Below are positions 1-12,866 of a DNA stretch of 64,000 nucleotides, piece after piece (position 1 is the stretch's first letter; every line of letters starts with the position of its first letter). The DNA comes from Atrina japonica (Eukaryota > Mollusca > Bivalvia > Pterioida > Pinnidae). Below the pieces are notes generated by a model. It was not told the origin of the DNA. It made no database searches and saw only the letters and a program-made list of their open reading frames with translations. Both the position numbers and the translations under genes were made by a program. The stretch spans positions 186,001 through 250,000 of the forward strand of contig BROG01000805.1 of assembly GCA_030159075.1 (NCBI GenBank), read 5' to 3'.

Positions 1-829
1 GACTTCATCAGTTGAGCTCCAATTCAAAATGTATGTGTATTTTCTAAAGAGAAAGTGGTATCATACAAGGACAAATAATAAATCTAAAAGTATAGCCGAA
101 ATCCGTCTAAGAGTAACCACTGTAAAAAGATGACTATCTTAGCTTTATAAAGAATTGGAATTTAAATGGTGTTATCAGTGCCAAATATTACTTTAGTATA
201 AGATTATCAGCTGGTATCGAAATACCAGGTACTAGGTTTATGTATACCCTCGGGGACTCAAACGGTTCACCAGCAGTGGCAACGACCTAGTGGTTATAAA
301 TATTATAAACATAATACCAAAGTTATAATGCTCAAGACGATATCGTTTCTGTCAATTGAGCTCCAATTTGAAAAGTATGTGTTTTTTCTAAAGATAAAGT
401 GGTATCATACAAGGTCAAAAATTGAAATCAAATAAGTTCATATAAATTATCAACTGATTATTCATTATGACTTTTTCCATGGTAAAATGTATACTTTAAA
501 TACATTTTTAATTGTATCACAATAAACAGGCACATTATTAAAACTCGGGCAAATCTCACAAACACTGCTTACAGTCGGTAATCTGTTTCGTTAAGCCACA
601 TATAGGTTGAAGAATAGTCAAATGTTATAGAACGATTAATTGAATTTCATTTATATCAATTTTAATTTTATAAGACAAATCCAATGCTACGAGCGCCGGT
701 GATTAATCTGAATACTTTTCACTCTGTTACTCAGTGCCCCTTTTATAACCTAACCTCTTGCTCTGCCATCTACCAGCTGTGAGCAAGGGACAATAGGTAT
801 AAGTTGCCTAGGCAACAGAAGTATCGTGT

Positions 830-916
<87 letters not shown>

Positions 917-2518
917 GGTTTTACCAAAAAAGTGTGAATATCACAAATTCACTTTTTGGTCAAACCACTGGTATATGTAGGAACATATAGGTGAGGTAAA
1001 ATTCTGATAATACAGGAGAGAGAAACTATAAGATGAATCTTTGCGGCTAAGAGAAATAAAATTGCTGAAACTGGTTTGAAATTTTCGGAATTGTCTTTAG
1101 TTATTGATTTTTGTTTTCAGAAATGATCTGTATATAATTAAATTGGCTTCACTTTACCCTCCACTCAAACCATTGTACTAATAGGATGTAACGGTACAAT
1201 ATGTAAATTTTACTTCACAACTATTCGTCACTCGTCAAACTATCTTCACGCACCTAATTTATGTCGGTTAATTTAATCACAATTTAATACAATGCGTAAA
1301 TCGAACATACATACATGCATACATGCATGCATGCTGACAAGCATACATGCATGCACGCACACATACATATATGCATACATACATTGTACACACATACACA
1401 TAAACACATACACAGTGGCCACAGTTTCAAATAACCAGTGAGCAGACTTTAGTTACGCCACTGTACATACATACGAGAGAGAGATTTAGGTATGTTTATG
1501 TATTGAAAATAGATTTTTAAAAACTCCCATTTTCCCTTTCATGATATACATGTAATCGACCAAATAAAAATTAGCACAAATTTTCAAAGTGTATGTATTG
1601 TTAAGAATATTATAAACATGCTACCAAAGTTATAAGAAGTAGTAATTCAATTTAAATGGTTTGTTTACAGTCAATCTGACCGATGTTTTGACATTACGTC
1701 TTCGTTTCTACGCCCAACGTCTTCTAGAAACCTCGATGTTTACATATTCCAAGACGTTTTAGTAAACAAATAACGCATGTTTATACAAGTATTCTGGACG
1801 CATTTGTCTTGGCTTGCTCGGAGCGGTATTTCCCCGTTTTATATTTAAAATATGTTCTATATTTAGTATTTGTACAGGTAAATTACAGGTATAATAGAGT
1901 AGACCATTTAACTGTCAACTCATTATAGTTTTTGAGCTACTACAGAAAGACGTATATAATACTCTTCAATTCTTTTTACTGAAAAAAGGTAAGATCGAAT
2001 TTTTAAATTCAAGTCAAAACAAAGATAGTTTTCAAGGTAAAATACAAATGATGAATAAGACAGATTTACTTTTAAACCCATGATATATCAATTGAGATAC
2101 AACATCAGCAGAGTAACCATTAACAACAGAACAACAACAACAGCAATAACAACGACAACATGAACAACTCCAACAACTGCTGCAACAATAACAACAGCAG
2201 CAACAATAAATTTTACATAATTATATTCAATGAGAAAAATACATAAATAGAATAGATTAATGTTGTGAATTTAATGTATTTTTCCCAAATAGAATATTAT
2301 TTTTAGTTCTTATAATTAGATCTATACAAACAAGTACCATCCTCAAATAATATACCGTATACTTGGCACATCATAATATAATATAAATTAAGTCTCACAG
2401 TTCATGTCATGAAGTTCCATTTACATAAAGGTTTTATCACCATGGTTATTATCATCCTAGGTTACATTATTCAGGATAGCGTAGGTATAACTCGATTATC
2501 ATTACCATTATTATTATC
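1..2518. other. gene-free AT-rich flank
   Basis: I see no supportable gene here. The stretch holds a (TA)n block at 834-913, ACAT/GCAT-type short repeats around 1305-1400 and a CAA/CAG-rich run at about 2120-2210. The rest is AT-rich unique-looking sequence without a convincing open frame. Confidence 0.6.
834..913. repeat. (TA)n microsatellite
   Basis: An uninterrupted alternating TA run of about 80 bp. Confidence 0.95.
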
Positions 2519-2795
2519 GGGGCCTCCATAGCCGACTGGTTGGAGCATCACGCTTAAAACCATGACGCGTGTCATATCTAGTATGACGTCTGTCATATCT
2601 AGTAAGCACGGGTAGTAGTCTCACTTTAACCTAAGCAGATTCTGTAAGAAAGTTTGCCACTTTACTCGCGAAAGGTCAATGGTCTCTTCCCGGGTACATC
2701 GTATTAAACGGGGTTCTCTCTTCCACCATTAAAAATCTAGCCTGCACCATATAAATGAATAATAAGAATATTGAGTGTGGTTCAACACCAATCTA
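2519..2795 (+). repeat. tRNA-derived SINE-like repeat (tRNA-Leu-like head)
   Basis: The first 60 bases resemble a tRNA-Leu head, with an A-box-like AGCCGACTGGTTGG and a CTTAAAA anticodon-loop-like piece. The downstream body (about 2680-2790: GGTCTCTTCCCGGGTA, a GGGTTCTC segment, then GAGTGTGGT) recurs in diverged form at about 7385-7500 and 33300-33395. Dispersed copies sharing one body support a SINE. The tRNA-Leu origin is inference. Confidence 0.5.
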
Positions 2796-3625
2796 ACAAG
2801 CAAACAAACAAATAAATTTAAAAAAACAGAGGAACTAACAAACAAACAAACGATATCTTTTCACCCTTTGTACTTTCCTTTTAATACTAAATCACATGAC
2901 ATCGCCGGAGCGTTACATACATTTAAATTAACATTTTGATGATTTTTCCTCTACCCATTGTGAAAATCTTTCTGTTGATATATCATTGAGTAAGTGTACA
3001 GTATTCCATAGAAATCCTGTAAATATTGAGATTTTGATAAATCTGGTGTTTACATATATTGATAAATATTTATTTACGTCGTAGATATAACTCGTTGCTT
3101 TATATATAACTTGACAACAAAGGTGTTATTGAATGACGTCATAGAAAGTTACCAAAAATAGACACTATACACTTCAGTAGTCAGTGTTTATAAATCCTTT
3201 CGCAATGCCAATAATCTAAAAATAAAACAAGTGCTTTCTTTGTTGAATTATTACTAATTCATATTTTTATATATCCATATGATTATATACATGAAATGCC
3301 TTATTGATAATATGTTATTTCAAAATTGAAAGAGCTACACAGAAGATGTAAGTTAAAATAAACACAAAAATACATCTGTACACGCAAATAGTAAAAAACG
3401 AAGATTTAATATTCTTATCTTAATGTTGATTGCTAAAAATTAATGATTAGGTAACTTAGGTTCATGTTCATTTATTGTCTGATAACAAAATTATTTTGTT
3501 TCACGTATGTGTATGTTAAAGAGATATTAAAACCCATTGGAATATACATGTATATCCAGAGTGTATTGAAATGTCTGAAATATCTAAGCTTTGTTTTTAT
3601 TTCATGCTGTCTTCTTCATTTTCAG

Positions 3626-4407
3626 AAATAATGAGTTTTTGTGCCTGCAACAGAACTTACATGTCTTTGACGACGGACAGCAGAGGAAATACCAAGGCCG
3701 CCGACTTTGACTTTTACCCAATGAAAAAGGGAGCAACATTTTTGATATTCAAAGGCATAATGATGTCTAAAAACTGGGACGACCACAAGAAGGCTGTCGT
3801 AAAAGTCCTTCGTCAAGACCGTGGAGATCACAATCTTCTTGATTTTTACTTTCATGCTGCAACTACGACTTCCGATGTGCTGATTAAGTTTAAAACAATG
3901 TTAAACGACACACAACAGGCGGTGATTGTATTTTCAAATTGTTACGAAGCCACAATGGATTCTGTTTCTTCTTATTCTTCTTTATTCAGACGTGTTAAGC
4001 ATTACACCAAGAAAATAGCAGAAAATGAACACGTGATCATAGAAAACTTCATCCATGGATTATTCCAAGATTTCATCTCAGAGGATGGAAATGTACTCAG
4101 TTGTTGTCCGTATATTTTGGAGGCGTTCAGCCATTATTCATACCATTATTCTAATGGACAATTCTTAATATCTGGCTTAAAGGGAGTGAGAAACTGCAAC
4201 AAATTTTATATGTCCGTGCCAACCATTCATTCCAGGATCCCTGGCCATTACGGGAAACGGGACAAAGGAATTGAAGGGATGGACAACTTCTTCAGTTCCC
4301 ATACTTGTAATGACATATGTCGGCATTTGATGCAGTATGATACTCGTGACTCTAGTCCACCATCTTACTGGACAATTTGCGGAGATTACTGTGCATGTCA
4401 ACATTGA
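3626..4407 (+). CDS. alpha-kinase-family protein, terminal exon (probable pseudokinase)
   Basis: The open frame runs to a stop at 4405-4407. A pyrimidine tract ending in TTTTCAG at 3619-3625 suggests the exon begins at 3626. In-frame ATGs also exist at 3571 and 3631, so a single-exon model is possible. Numbering from the ATG at 3571, the order of motifs matches alpha-kinases (MHCK/eEF2K type): VVK with a candidate ATP-binding Lys at residue 78, ENFIHGLFQDF at 158-168, AFSHYSY at 185-191 and a C-terminal HTCNDIC at 244-250 resembling the zinc-binding end. The segment that is usually DLQG in active members reads SGLKG here (201-205), and the following LTDP-like segment reads MSVP, so key acidic residues appear lost. 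I infer a pseudokinase or a diverged paralogue. AATAAA-like signals follow at about 4480 and 4533. Confidence 0.6.
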
Positions 4408-5106
4408 CTAGCCGGAAATAGTTTCATGAACATTTTATGTAAATGTGAATTCCAGAAAAACATTCATTCTAATATTTTTAAAATAAATTTTAACGTCATC
4501 ACAGTGTTTTTTAAAATGTGTATTTGTAGCAAAATAAAATATTGTCTATTTGAATATGTTTTATTATTGGTTACATTACGTAGATGGATATTGTCATGGT
4601 AACAAGCGAATAAGTTAAGTGATAGCCAACTATTTACAATTAACAGTTTCGGTGTTGTTTTACAGACAGTGGAACTCCTCAAGTGTCTATCAATTAGGTA
4701 CGTAAGTTTACATAGACGTGACAAACCTCACAGCATGCATTTGGAAGTTTATGATTTGCCCCCTGTAGTTCCATTTTCAAGACAGAAAATTTTCTTGAAT
4801 TTGAACAGTTATGGCGATACACATAATTATAGAAAAAAGGTTAAATCATTAAGCTCACAAATTCCTGAATATTTATTATACCTCCTCTAAGCGCTTCAGA
4901 TGAGATCATATGTGCATATTTCACTGTAGCTGATTAAGGTGAAATGTCAATAACACATTTACACTAAATACTCAAACAAAATCACGATCTCAAGAACTTG
5001 TCGCTATACTTTTACAATGCAAACATTCTAAAACGAAATCAAACACAAACATGTTATCAATATAAATCCAACAAAGATTATGACCGACAAACTTGAGAAC
5101 TATACA
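4408..5106. other. gene-free stretch after alpha-kinase exon
   Basis: AT-rich sequence with polyadenylation-like AATAAA motifs near its left end. Short open frames here show no recognisable protein features. Confidence 0.5.
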
Positions 5107-5374
5107 AATTTTCCAATTGTAACTTTTCCATATTTAGGTTGCAATATTCCTTTCTAGCCTGCATATCTATATTTCCAAGATGATTCGGTGTGCCAGATCG
5201 TGTTCAACATATGATCATTTCATGTACAGAAGCGAACTACTTAATGATATGTTGTTGTCACAAGGATTTGAAGATTTGCGTTTAAAGAGCCAACATTTAG
5301 CAAATTTTAATGTCTTGTCAACAGAAACGGAAACAATGCCGTCTATTTTCCCTAGAAAGGGGATGTTCAGATAA
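5107..5374 (+). pseudogene. retroelement RT-ORF remnant (copy 1)
   Basis: The frame includes MIRCARSCSTYDHFMYRSEL and LLSQGFEDLRLKS, which match a conserved segment of a reverse-transcriptase-type retroelement protein widespread in molluscs. The same segment is seen, better preserved, at 9317-9630. The upstream part is frameshifted and nothing longer is intact. The retroelement class is not resolvable from this fragment. Confidence 0.5.
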
Positions 5375-5579
5375 CTTTAAGTTTGCTCTAATTCCAGGCA
5401 GTACTGTAGCTTCTGAATTTTTTGTGCCGAAAACAAGAGTGTCACCTCTGCTTTGGTTTAATTTAGATTCTTTGTCTTTGTAAAGATGTGATAAATTATC
5501 TTTTGCTTCGTTTTACCTAATCTCTTCTGTTGAACAGAAGTATGCATAAAGTTTAACTACTTAAATTATTATTTTATTA

Positions 5580-5830
5580 TTTAAATTCCTAAATTCCGAT
5601 ATATTTTGTGAAAATTGCTTGAGAAACCCAGTTTGGCAATTATTCGTTTGCAAATGAATAATTCGACCTTACTATTGGTATATGTATACAAAACTGGACC
5701 TAGATTTTTTTCACTACGAGTATAGGGATACAAGAATTTGTATAACTGTGCCAGCAAAGGATGCTGACTCCTTCCGGACACCTGGTCCTATCCCGTTTGG
5801 GATTCGCAATTGTTCTTCAAGTTGAGACCA
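5580..5830. repeat. MITE/retroelement debris
   Basis: The left part (about 5586-5660, with ATATTTTGTGAAAATTGCTT) matches the inner part of the MITE at 13474-13848. The right part (about 5755-5830: CTCCTTCCGGACACCTGG) is the reverse complement of the GGTGTCCGGAAGGAGTCAGC segment at about 31590, which accompanies the retroelement remnants. Confidence 0.5.
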
Positions 5831-6195
5831 TTGCACATCTAACTCGTCGTGTTCTAATGGACTCGAGCTTCGATTAATAATTGGCACTTCATTTTTACTT
5901 GTAACTGTACATCAATATAAGTAATAAAATAAATAAATAAATATTTGGCAAAACACTACAAATATCCCTTTATTCAAATCTGTAAAATACATCAGCAAAA
6001 TATGCTAGATTTTATTTTATCATTTAAATGTGAAAGGAAATAATGATCATTATACCAAATGATTGAAATTATTAATAATATGTTAATTTGATGACAATGA
6101 AAGAATATATACACTGCATAAGACATTTAATATTTGATTGCCGAAGTACAATAGTTTAGGAAGACTCTAAAGATACACACATGTAATTGTTTGTG

Positions 6196-6226
<31 letters not shown>

Positions 6227-6350
6227 TATCCATAACATACTTACAAATAAATAGTGTATATACATACATACATACATACATACATACATACATACATACA
6301 TACATACATACATACACCACATCTATCCATCCACCCATCCGTCCATCCAT
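6196..6350. repeat. (CA)n and (CATA)n microsatellites
   Basis: A (CA)n run at about 6196-6224 is followed by (ACAT)n at about 6262-6315 and a CCAT/CATC-rich tail. Open frames over this run on both strands are artefacts of the repeat. Confidence 0.9.
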
Positions 6351-6384
6351 ACATAGAAAGACTCAGAGTCACCAAATTTACTTT

Positions 6385-6752
6385 AAGATGAATAAGCTGG
6401 GTTTTTTCATAATTTGTTTTTCCTTTTTTACTACTAAGATTGATATATACAAAAATAATAAAGAGATATACACAGGCATTACATTTCTTAAATTTCTATG
6501 TATTTTGTGAACATTGCTTGAGAAACCCAGGTTTTGTACTTTTTCACTTGCAATTGATTAACTCAGCCTTACTATTTATATATAAATACCACATTGAACC
6601 TGATCTTATTTTCACAAAATATGTAGGAATATAAGATTTTTTATGCCTAAGTATAGCTCTTCTTATTTGTTATTGAACATCAAGTACAAGTAGTGCAAGT
6701 AGAAAAAATCGAAATTATTGTTTTTGGTAAACACAGCTAATGCCCCTTTGAT
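6385..6752 (+). repeat. MITE copy (family of 13474-13848)
   Basis: The body matches the 13.5-13.8 kb MITE at reduced identity, including the GCTTGAGAAACCCAG and TTGCAATTGATTAACTCA segments. The right inverted-repeat end, AACACAGCTAATGCCCCTTT, lies at about 6732-6751. The left end is not preserved. Confidence 0.55.
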
Positions 6753-6774
6753 AATCAAGCTCGACATTTATTTC

Positions 6775-6990
6775 ATTATTTTGACTACCGTATAAGCAGA
6801 ATTTTTGACGAAGATTCAGTTTTGGCATTATTAGCGAGGTTGTTGAAACCACTAAAAATTGAATATCGCTAACAATTCATTACTCATCGTAGGTAAGAGT
6901 TATCTTTTTCTTATCATGAAACCGTTAAAATTACTTCTCGCTAAAATTATAGACATTTGTACATGTACCATATTTTAGGACAAAATGTCA
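6775..6990 (+). repeat. dispersed repeat (three copies in window)
   Basis: The sequence starting near GACTACCGTATAAGC and containing GTAAGAGTTAT and TTAGCGA blocks recurs in reverse orientation at about 32990-33125 and 47675-47895. Conserved patches separated by diverged spacers indicate an old non-coding transposon. Confidence 0.45.
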
Positions 6991-7364
6991 GTTTTCCTGA
7001 AATGAGCACTAACTATCAAAATAGAAGCATGTCCAGTTGCAGCAAAAACTTTGCGTGTTTTTAACTTAAAATCATGAACAGTTAATTTAGCTTGAATGCT
7101 TAGCAAATATGATAAGTTTTGGCCTTCATCCCTTATATTCGCGCGATACTAAATACTATGATCCATGTAATACTATTAGGACTGCAATATCTTTTGACAA
7201 ATTTCCTCCCAAAATTATGGGTTATTTCATTTCTGCAGAGATCATTTTTTCGTTTCCACAGAAAAAAAATGTTTTCATTTCTGCAGGAAATAAATTTTAA
7301 TTTCCAAACACTCATTAACTATAAATTACGTGTTATTAAATTTGAGCCCCACTAAAATCTAGCC

Positions 7365-7500
7365 TGATTGTGTGAAAAAGTTTTCCAGTTTACTTGCAAA
7401 AGGTCAGTAGTCTCTTTTCGGTATATTGTAACCGGGTTCTCCACTCTACTATTAAAACTGATCGCCAAAGTATAGCTGAAAAAATGTTGAGTGTGCCGTA
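7365..7500 (+). repeat. partial SINE (family of 2519-2795)
   Basis: A GTAGTCTCTTTTCGGTATAT block, a GGGTTCTCC block and a GAGTGTG tail match the body of the SINE at 2519-2795. The tRNA-like head is missing. Confidence 0.45.
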
Positions 7501-7566
7501 ATACACACAAAAAAAGAAACATGTTATTACATTTGTTCTATGATATCTCTTCCGTTAGTCAAATGA

Positions 7567-7850
7567 GCCGACCTGGCTCGGTCAGTAGCGCGCTCGACTT
7601 TTGATCGTGAGGTCGTGAATTCGAGTCCAGCCGGCGACAGGTTGGTTTTCTGTCCTTCGGATGAGAAAGTGAAAACCGAGGTCCGTGTCACAGTAGGTGT
7701 CGACACGTTAAAGGACCTTCACTGCTCAATGGCCATAAGTGTCGAACATAGGCCAAACTTTGAAGCCCTTCACCGGCATTGGTGACGTCTCCATAAATGA
7801 AATGAAAGATTCTTGAGTGGAACATTAAACAAAAATACAACCGACCAATC
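7567..7850 (+). repeat. tRNA-derived SINE
   Basis: A tRNA-like head has an A-box-like CTGGCTCGGTCAGTAG and a B-box-like AATTCGAGTCC. It is followed by a conserved body with GTCCTTCGGATGAGA, AAAACCGAGGTCC, GTAGGTGTCGACACGTTAAA and CAATGGCCATAAGTG. Reverse-oriented relatives at 49330-49612 share both head and body. RNA polymerase III transcription is expected for such elements. Confidence 0.7.
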
Positions 7851-8001
7851 CGTTAGGCAAATAATCCAGGTTGACTCTTATTCATCACAGGGAAACATCG
7901 GAACTGTTACAATTAAACTAAGCACATCTAAATATGTTCTAAATATCATTAAAATAAAACCAACGTTATAGTCATACACCGGAAACACAGAACATTCCAA
8001 A

Positions 8002-8187
8002 TACTGTATACTGGACATTTCCGCGCGTTGTTATTTTCACTATATATATTCAGCCCGTCTCAAATTCACACTTAATTACCATAGTCTCATGTATGCTTTA
8101 TTTATTGAGCTTAAAAATTTTGCTTTCCCTTTAAATTCGCCCTCTCATCTCAGGACGAAAATGGCGAAAATGTCCAGGTATACAGTA
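8002..8187. repeat. MITE with inverted ends
   Basis: The left end TACTGTATACTGGACATTTC and the right end, whose reverse complement is TACTGTATACCTGGACATTT, form terminal inverted repeats around a 186-bp AT-rich interior with no coding capacity. Confidence 0.6.
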
Positions 8188-8216
8188 CAGACCATTAAAA
8201 GTTAACTCATGTAGCA

Positions 8217-8362
<146 letters not shown>

Positions 8363-8367
8363 GTGTC

Positions 8368-8765
<398 letters not shown>

Positions 8766-9099
8766 ACAGATCATTACATTGCAAAACACCAGACGAACTT
8801 CTGGATGCATTCACTGAACAATAACAAAATTTTCGTCGTAAATAAATTGAGCAACCACAGATATAACCAGGAAATCACAACATAACAAAATTCTCTATGA
8901 CTTGAAATACATGTTTAGGATACTAACAATTTTTAACAATCTGTAATATTCTCAAATGGACAGTTTCACAACTACATCGTAAAGAAATACTAATAGGATA
9001 TAAAAATCACAGCTACAGACGTATAAATCTTCAGGATGTCCAGGTACAATATATAAATCTGGTGAATATTGGACAAACACGGACCTCTGGAAATCTAGA

Positions 9100-9165
9100 G
9101 GTGGGATCAGGTGTCATGGAGGAGTACGCATCCCCTGTTGACCGGTCATACCCACCGTAAGTTCA
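9100..9165 (+). repeat. retroelement-associated repeat
   Basis: The segment with GTGGGATCAGGTGTCATGGA and GCATCCCCTGTTGACC also occurs at about 15045-15100 and 43068-43105, and in reverse at about 44370-44440 and 12045-12090. It repeatedly accompanies the retroelement remnants and is probably part of their 3' region. Confidence 0.5.
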
Positions 9166-9316
9166 CATTCAATTTCAAATTGATTATATGTCATACTTGC
9201 TTCACATCATAAGGCAACCTACAGGGGTATATACTGATAACTCTACAGTAAAGCAAATTTTGTGTAGTATATAACTGTAGATATACCTTTTAAATTTTGC
9301 TTTTTAGAATGGTTAT

Positions 9317-9814
9317 ATGATTTACAGTACACACGCTTCATACTTAGACATTTTACTTAATATAAACACAGACGGGAAATTAGCAACTAAGCTATACGAT
9401 AAACGCGACGATTTCGGCTTTCCCATCGTAAATTTTCCACATTTAAGTAGTAATATCCCTCAGTCACCTGCATATGGAGTTTATATTTCACAAATGATCC
9501 GATATGCCAGGACGTGCACAACATATGAAGATTTCATATACAGAGGTAAACTACTCACTGACAAATTATTGACACAGGGATATCGAAAACCGCGTTTAAT
9601 GTCAACGTTCCGCAAATTTTATGTGTTTGTCCATTTTTACCGGATTTGTATCTATGTCCTGGACATCCTATTGATTTATGCTTTGGTATCTGAGATTTTT
9701 ATATTACATACTTTAAGGTTTAAAAACGCAATGGAACGGAAAAAATATAATCAAAGTACTGAAATCACTGATGTGAATGGATGGAAATCGTTAAGTACAA
9801 TCAGATATATATAA
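9317..9814 (+). pseudogene. retroelement RT-ORF C-terminal remnant (best copy)
   Basis: The frame includes DGKLATKLYDKRDDFGFPIV, NIPQSPAYGVYISQMIRYAR and a KLLTQGYRK segment. These are conserved blocks of a retroelement protein (reverse transcriptase C-terminal part) found in many copies in mollusc and other animal genomes. I recognise the family from its sequence but cannot name the clade. Homology ends near residue 105, after STFRKFY, and the remaining frame reads into unrelated sequence. No catalytic YxDD motif is present, so the copy is dead. Confidence 0.55.
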
Positions 9815-12354
9815 TTAGTGCATGTCTACAACTGATTTAATACTGAAACATACACATTGCGTAGGCTACATATGTTTGAAAGTTATTGCAGGTTGATTTC
9901 AATAAACGATACTAGACTTTTTACTGAGGAAATGCAGTATATCAGACCCAGAGTTAACGAATTAACAAAATTCTGCGTGCATCACGCAGTTTTATATCAT
10001 AATAAGAACAATCAATGGGAATGAAAACTTCAATTTTTTTCCATATTCTTTATCATTTATACGATGGTGTATTTGTTATGCTGTTACGCTGTAACAAACT
10101 ACATATATCACCGATATGGTTATAAAGCTTTATGCTTCTATATAGTAACATCGCTGCATAAATATTCAATTTTCTATGCGACAGGATAGTATTGTGCCCT
10201 TATACTATATTTCCAATCAGTAGCACCTACGATATACAAAACCTGTTTTATATCATGTAAAACATTTTCCCAACTTCAAAGACTGTCGCGAATTTCTCAT
10301 CAGTTGAAATCACATGAACGATACATCTAATGTCCATATTCATAGCGAGAGTCCAATACACGTAACTGGACCACAAACGCATTTGCATATTAATCGAGCG
10401 CAAGAATTGTAAACAGTCCGGTCAATCACTTTTAACGTCAATTTTGTCACAAGTGTATATAATGTTAAGTAATAACTGAAAAAACTAACATTTAACAGCA
10501 AATTTAAAATATCTTAAAACTCATAAACGACGTCAGGGTGACTTTTTATTGTATATATAAGTCTTCAAGGCCTTTATTTTCGGCGAATTGATACGGTTTT
10601 GTTTTTTCGTCAATCCAAAAAGCAAATATTTCCGAATAAAATTGTGATTTGGGATTTTCAATCTTGAAACAGTTTATGTTGCTGATTTGCACATATATGT
10701 GTAATTTTGCGTCAATATAATGTGTTATTAACCCCATACTGCAAAATGTGCTTTGACTTGATCCTAAGAAATTCACTGACGACAACATTACGGAGTTGAT
10801 TGAACATCAACTCGTAAATAGAAACATTCGTACATCTGATTAATATTTCATAATTTTTTCTGTAGATGAGGCTATTGAAGCACCGTCCATTTTGTTGGGG
10901 TTAGTACTAAATTTTGATAAGTACTGTATACACAAATTAATGATGTTATATTTTGTCCAACATTTTGATAACGGTAATAATTTCCACTTTCAGAAACAGC
11001 ATTCCTTTCTGAGATATTTCTCGAATACAAACGAATTCAAAGTGTATCGATATATCCAGTTTGAAATTAAAATCTGTCTTAACGATAGGTTATCCTTTTC
11101 TTCTTTCTGCCCTGAAAGAAATAAAGAATGAATGAAATATGAATATGTGCATGTATGTACCGTAATCAATATATCGATACAAGTCCGGTGATATATATTA
11201 TAAACTGACCCAGGACCGAGGTTTAACTCTCCTTCACCTGATTCTAACATATGATTGGTCAAAAGGTTAAGTGAATTCCTGTACATCTGATTGGCCAATA
11301 GGATGTGAATGGGTAAATTATTATGTTGAGTTAAGATTTCTGAAAAGAGATCCATGGTCAGAATACATGTGTACCCGAGAAGACAAGTTGATTAATGCAC
11401 AGAAAATCACTGTAAGAAAGGTTAAACTGTAAAAGGTCAAATTCGCATACATGGAAACAAACTGACACACATTGAGAAAAAAGTCAGAAATTCACAAACA
11501 CCGAGCTAAAGGTAAAATAAAGCTAAAGGTAAGTAGGCCTAATTCGTAAACAGACTAAAGGTAAGATTTTACTGTCTTGACCCACTCTCAAGGGGGTGGT
11601 GTGGTGGGAGGGGCATACTAAAAATTTCCGTCATAATGACTAGAGGATTTATCTTATAGCCCAAGTCAAATCTTGCTGGACCAGTGGTTAGACCCTCACG
11701 AAGCCAAAATCAGTACAAAATGGAACAAAAAAATCGAACAACAGAGCATACACTGCAGAGATAGAAGCAACGCAGAGGGGCTAAGAAGAATAGCATCCTT
11801 CATTGCTATGGCTGGAGTGACGGTGTAGAGGGTGGAACGAAAAGAAGAATAAGAAGACTATTTGATCTAGAACATACATTTTTGTTTTTTCACTGATATC
11901 ATTAAACAAGTTTTTAGTTTTATGATTGGTTGTTTTTCAAAATAACTTTTAAAAGTTTAATTTAATGTGACTTGGACTAAGGGCATGTAAGATCAAACTT
12001 GACAGCGTTGTTTACATGGAAATGTAGGAAGTATTACTAGTCCGTGACACCAGATTCCACCTCTGGATTTCCAGAGGTCCGTGTTTATCCAATACTCCAA
12101 CCACATTCAACATGTTACTAAATGTAAATTAAAAATCGTATATCATTAACATCGTAATGTACCTCAGGCCTATTATAAAATCTGTGAAAGATTTGTTTTT
12201 CAGAGATAAACGAGGTGATGCACATTCAAATTAGAATAACAAGTAGTTATTTAAGTAATACACCAGATAGTACGTCTATCATACTTTATTGATTGTCATG
12301 ACTTCGGCTACGGTATCCATGTAAACGGGATAATCAGTTAATGATCCGGTTTTT
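9815..12354. other. gene-free stretch with repeat debris
   Basis: AT-rich sequence. A reverse-oriented piece of the retroelement-associated repeat lies at about 12045-12090 (GTGACACCAGATTCCACCTC). Small open frames at 10546-10788 and 10990-11355 lack recognisable features and are not called. Confidence 0.5.
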
Positions 12355-12406
12355 TTGTTTTTGTTTTTTGTTTTGTTTTGTTTTGTTTTGTTTTGGTTTT
12401 TTTGTT

Positions 12407-12444
<38 letters not shown>

Positions 12445-12760
12445 GTTCTTGTTGTTGTTTTGGTGGTGGTGGTGGTAGTTGTGGTAATGGTGTTGTTGTT
12501 GTTGTTGTTATTGTTATCATTGTTGTTGTTGTTGTTGCTGTTGGTGTTTTGGTGGTGGTGGTAATGGTGTTGTTGTTGTTGTTACTTTGTTATTTTTATC
12601 ATTGTTGCTGTTGGTGTTTTGGTGGTGGTGGTAATGATGTTGTTGTTGTTGTTGTTATCATTGTTGTTGCTGTTGTTGTTTTAGTGGTGGTGGTAATGGT
12701 GTTGTTGTTGTTGTTATCATTGTTGTTGTTGTTGTTATTGCTGTTGTTGTATCGAGAACA
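12355..12760. repeat. low-complexity TTTTG / (ATT)n / (GTT)n-(GGT)n tract
   Basis: Consecutive TTTTG, ATT, GTT and GGT simple repeats of about 400 bp. Long frames rich in Val and Leu or Cys and Tyr over this block are repeat artefacts. Confidence 0.9.
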
Positions 12761-12785
12761 TCATAAACATTCTAAGTTTGTTTCA

Positions 12786-12866
12786 CCACTTGCGGTGGTC
12801 TAGTGTTAGAACGTTCGACTCGTAAGCGGAATGTCCCGGGTTCGATTCCCTGACCGGGTCACACCA
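12786..12866 (+). repeat. tRNA-like sequence (SINE head or tRNA pseudogene)
   Basis: It has a perfect B-box GGTTCGATTCC, an A-box-like TGGTCTAGTGTTAGAAC and a CTCGTAA loop that could be a tRNA-Thr(CGT) anticodon loop. The D and T stems can mostly pair. The acceptor arms do not pair well, so a functional tRNA is unlikely. No SINE body was identified downstream. Confidence 0.4.

Noticed and set aside
10990..11355. 121-codon minus-strand frame
   Set aside because: No recognisable motif, low-complexity AT-rich context, start and stop by chance.
12355..12803. Val/Leu-rich and Tyr/Cys-rich frames
   Set aside because: They arise from TTG/GGT/ATT simple repeats.
12786..12866. Functional tRNA-Thr gene
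   Set aside because: The acceptor arms do not pair and the D and anticodon stems carry mismatches; a SINE head or pseudogene is more likely.
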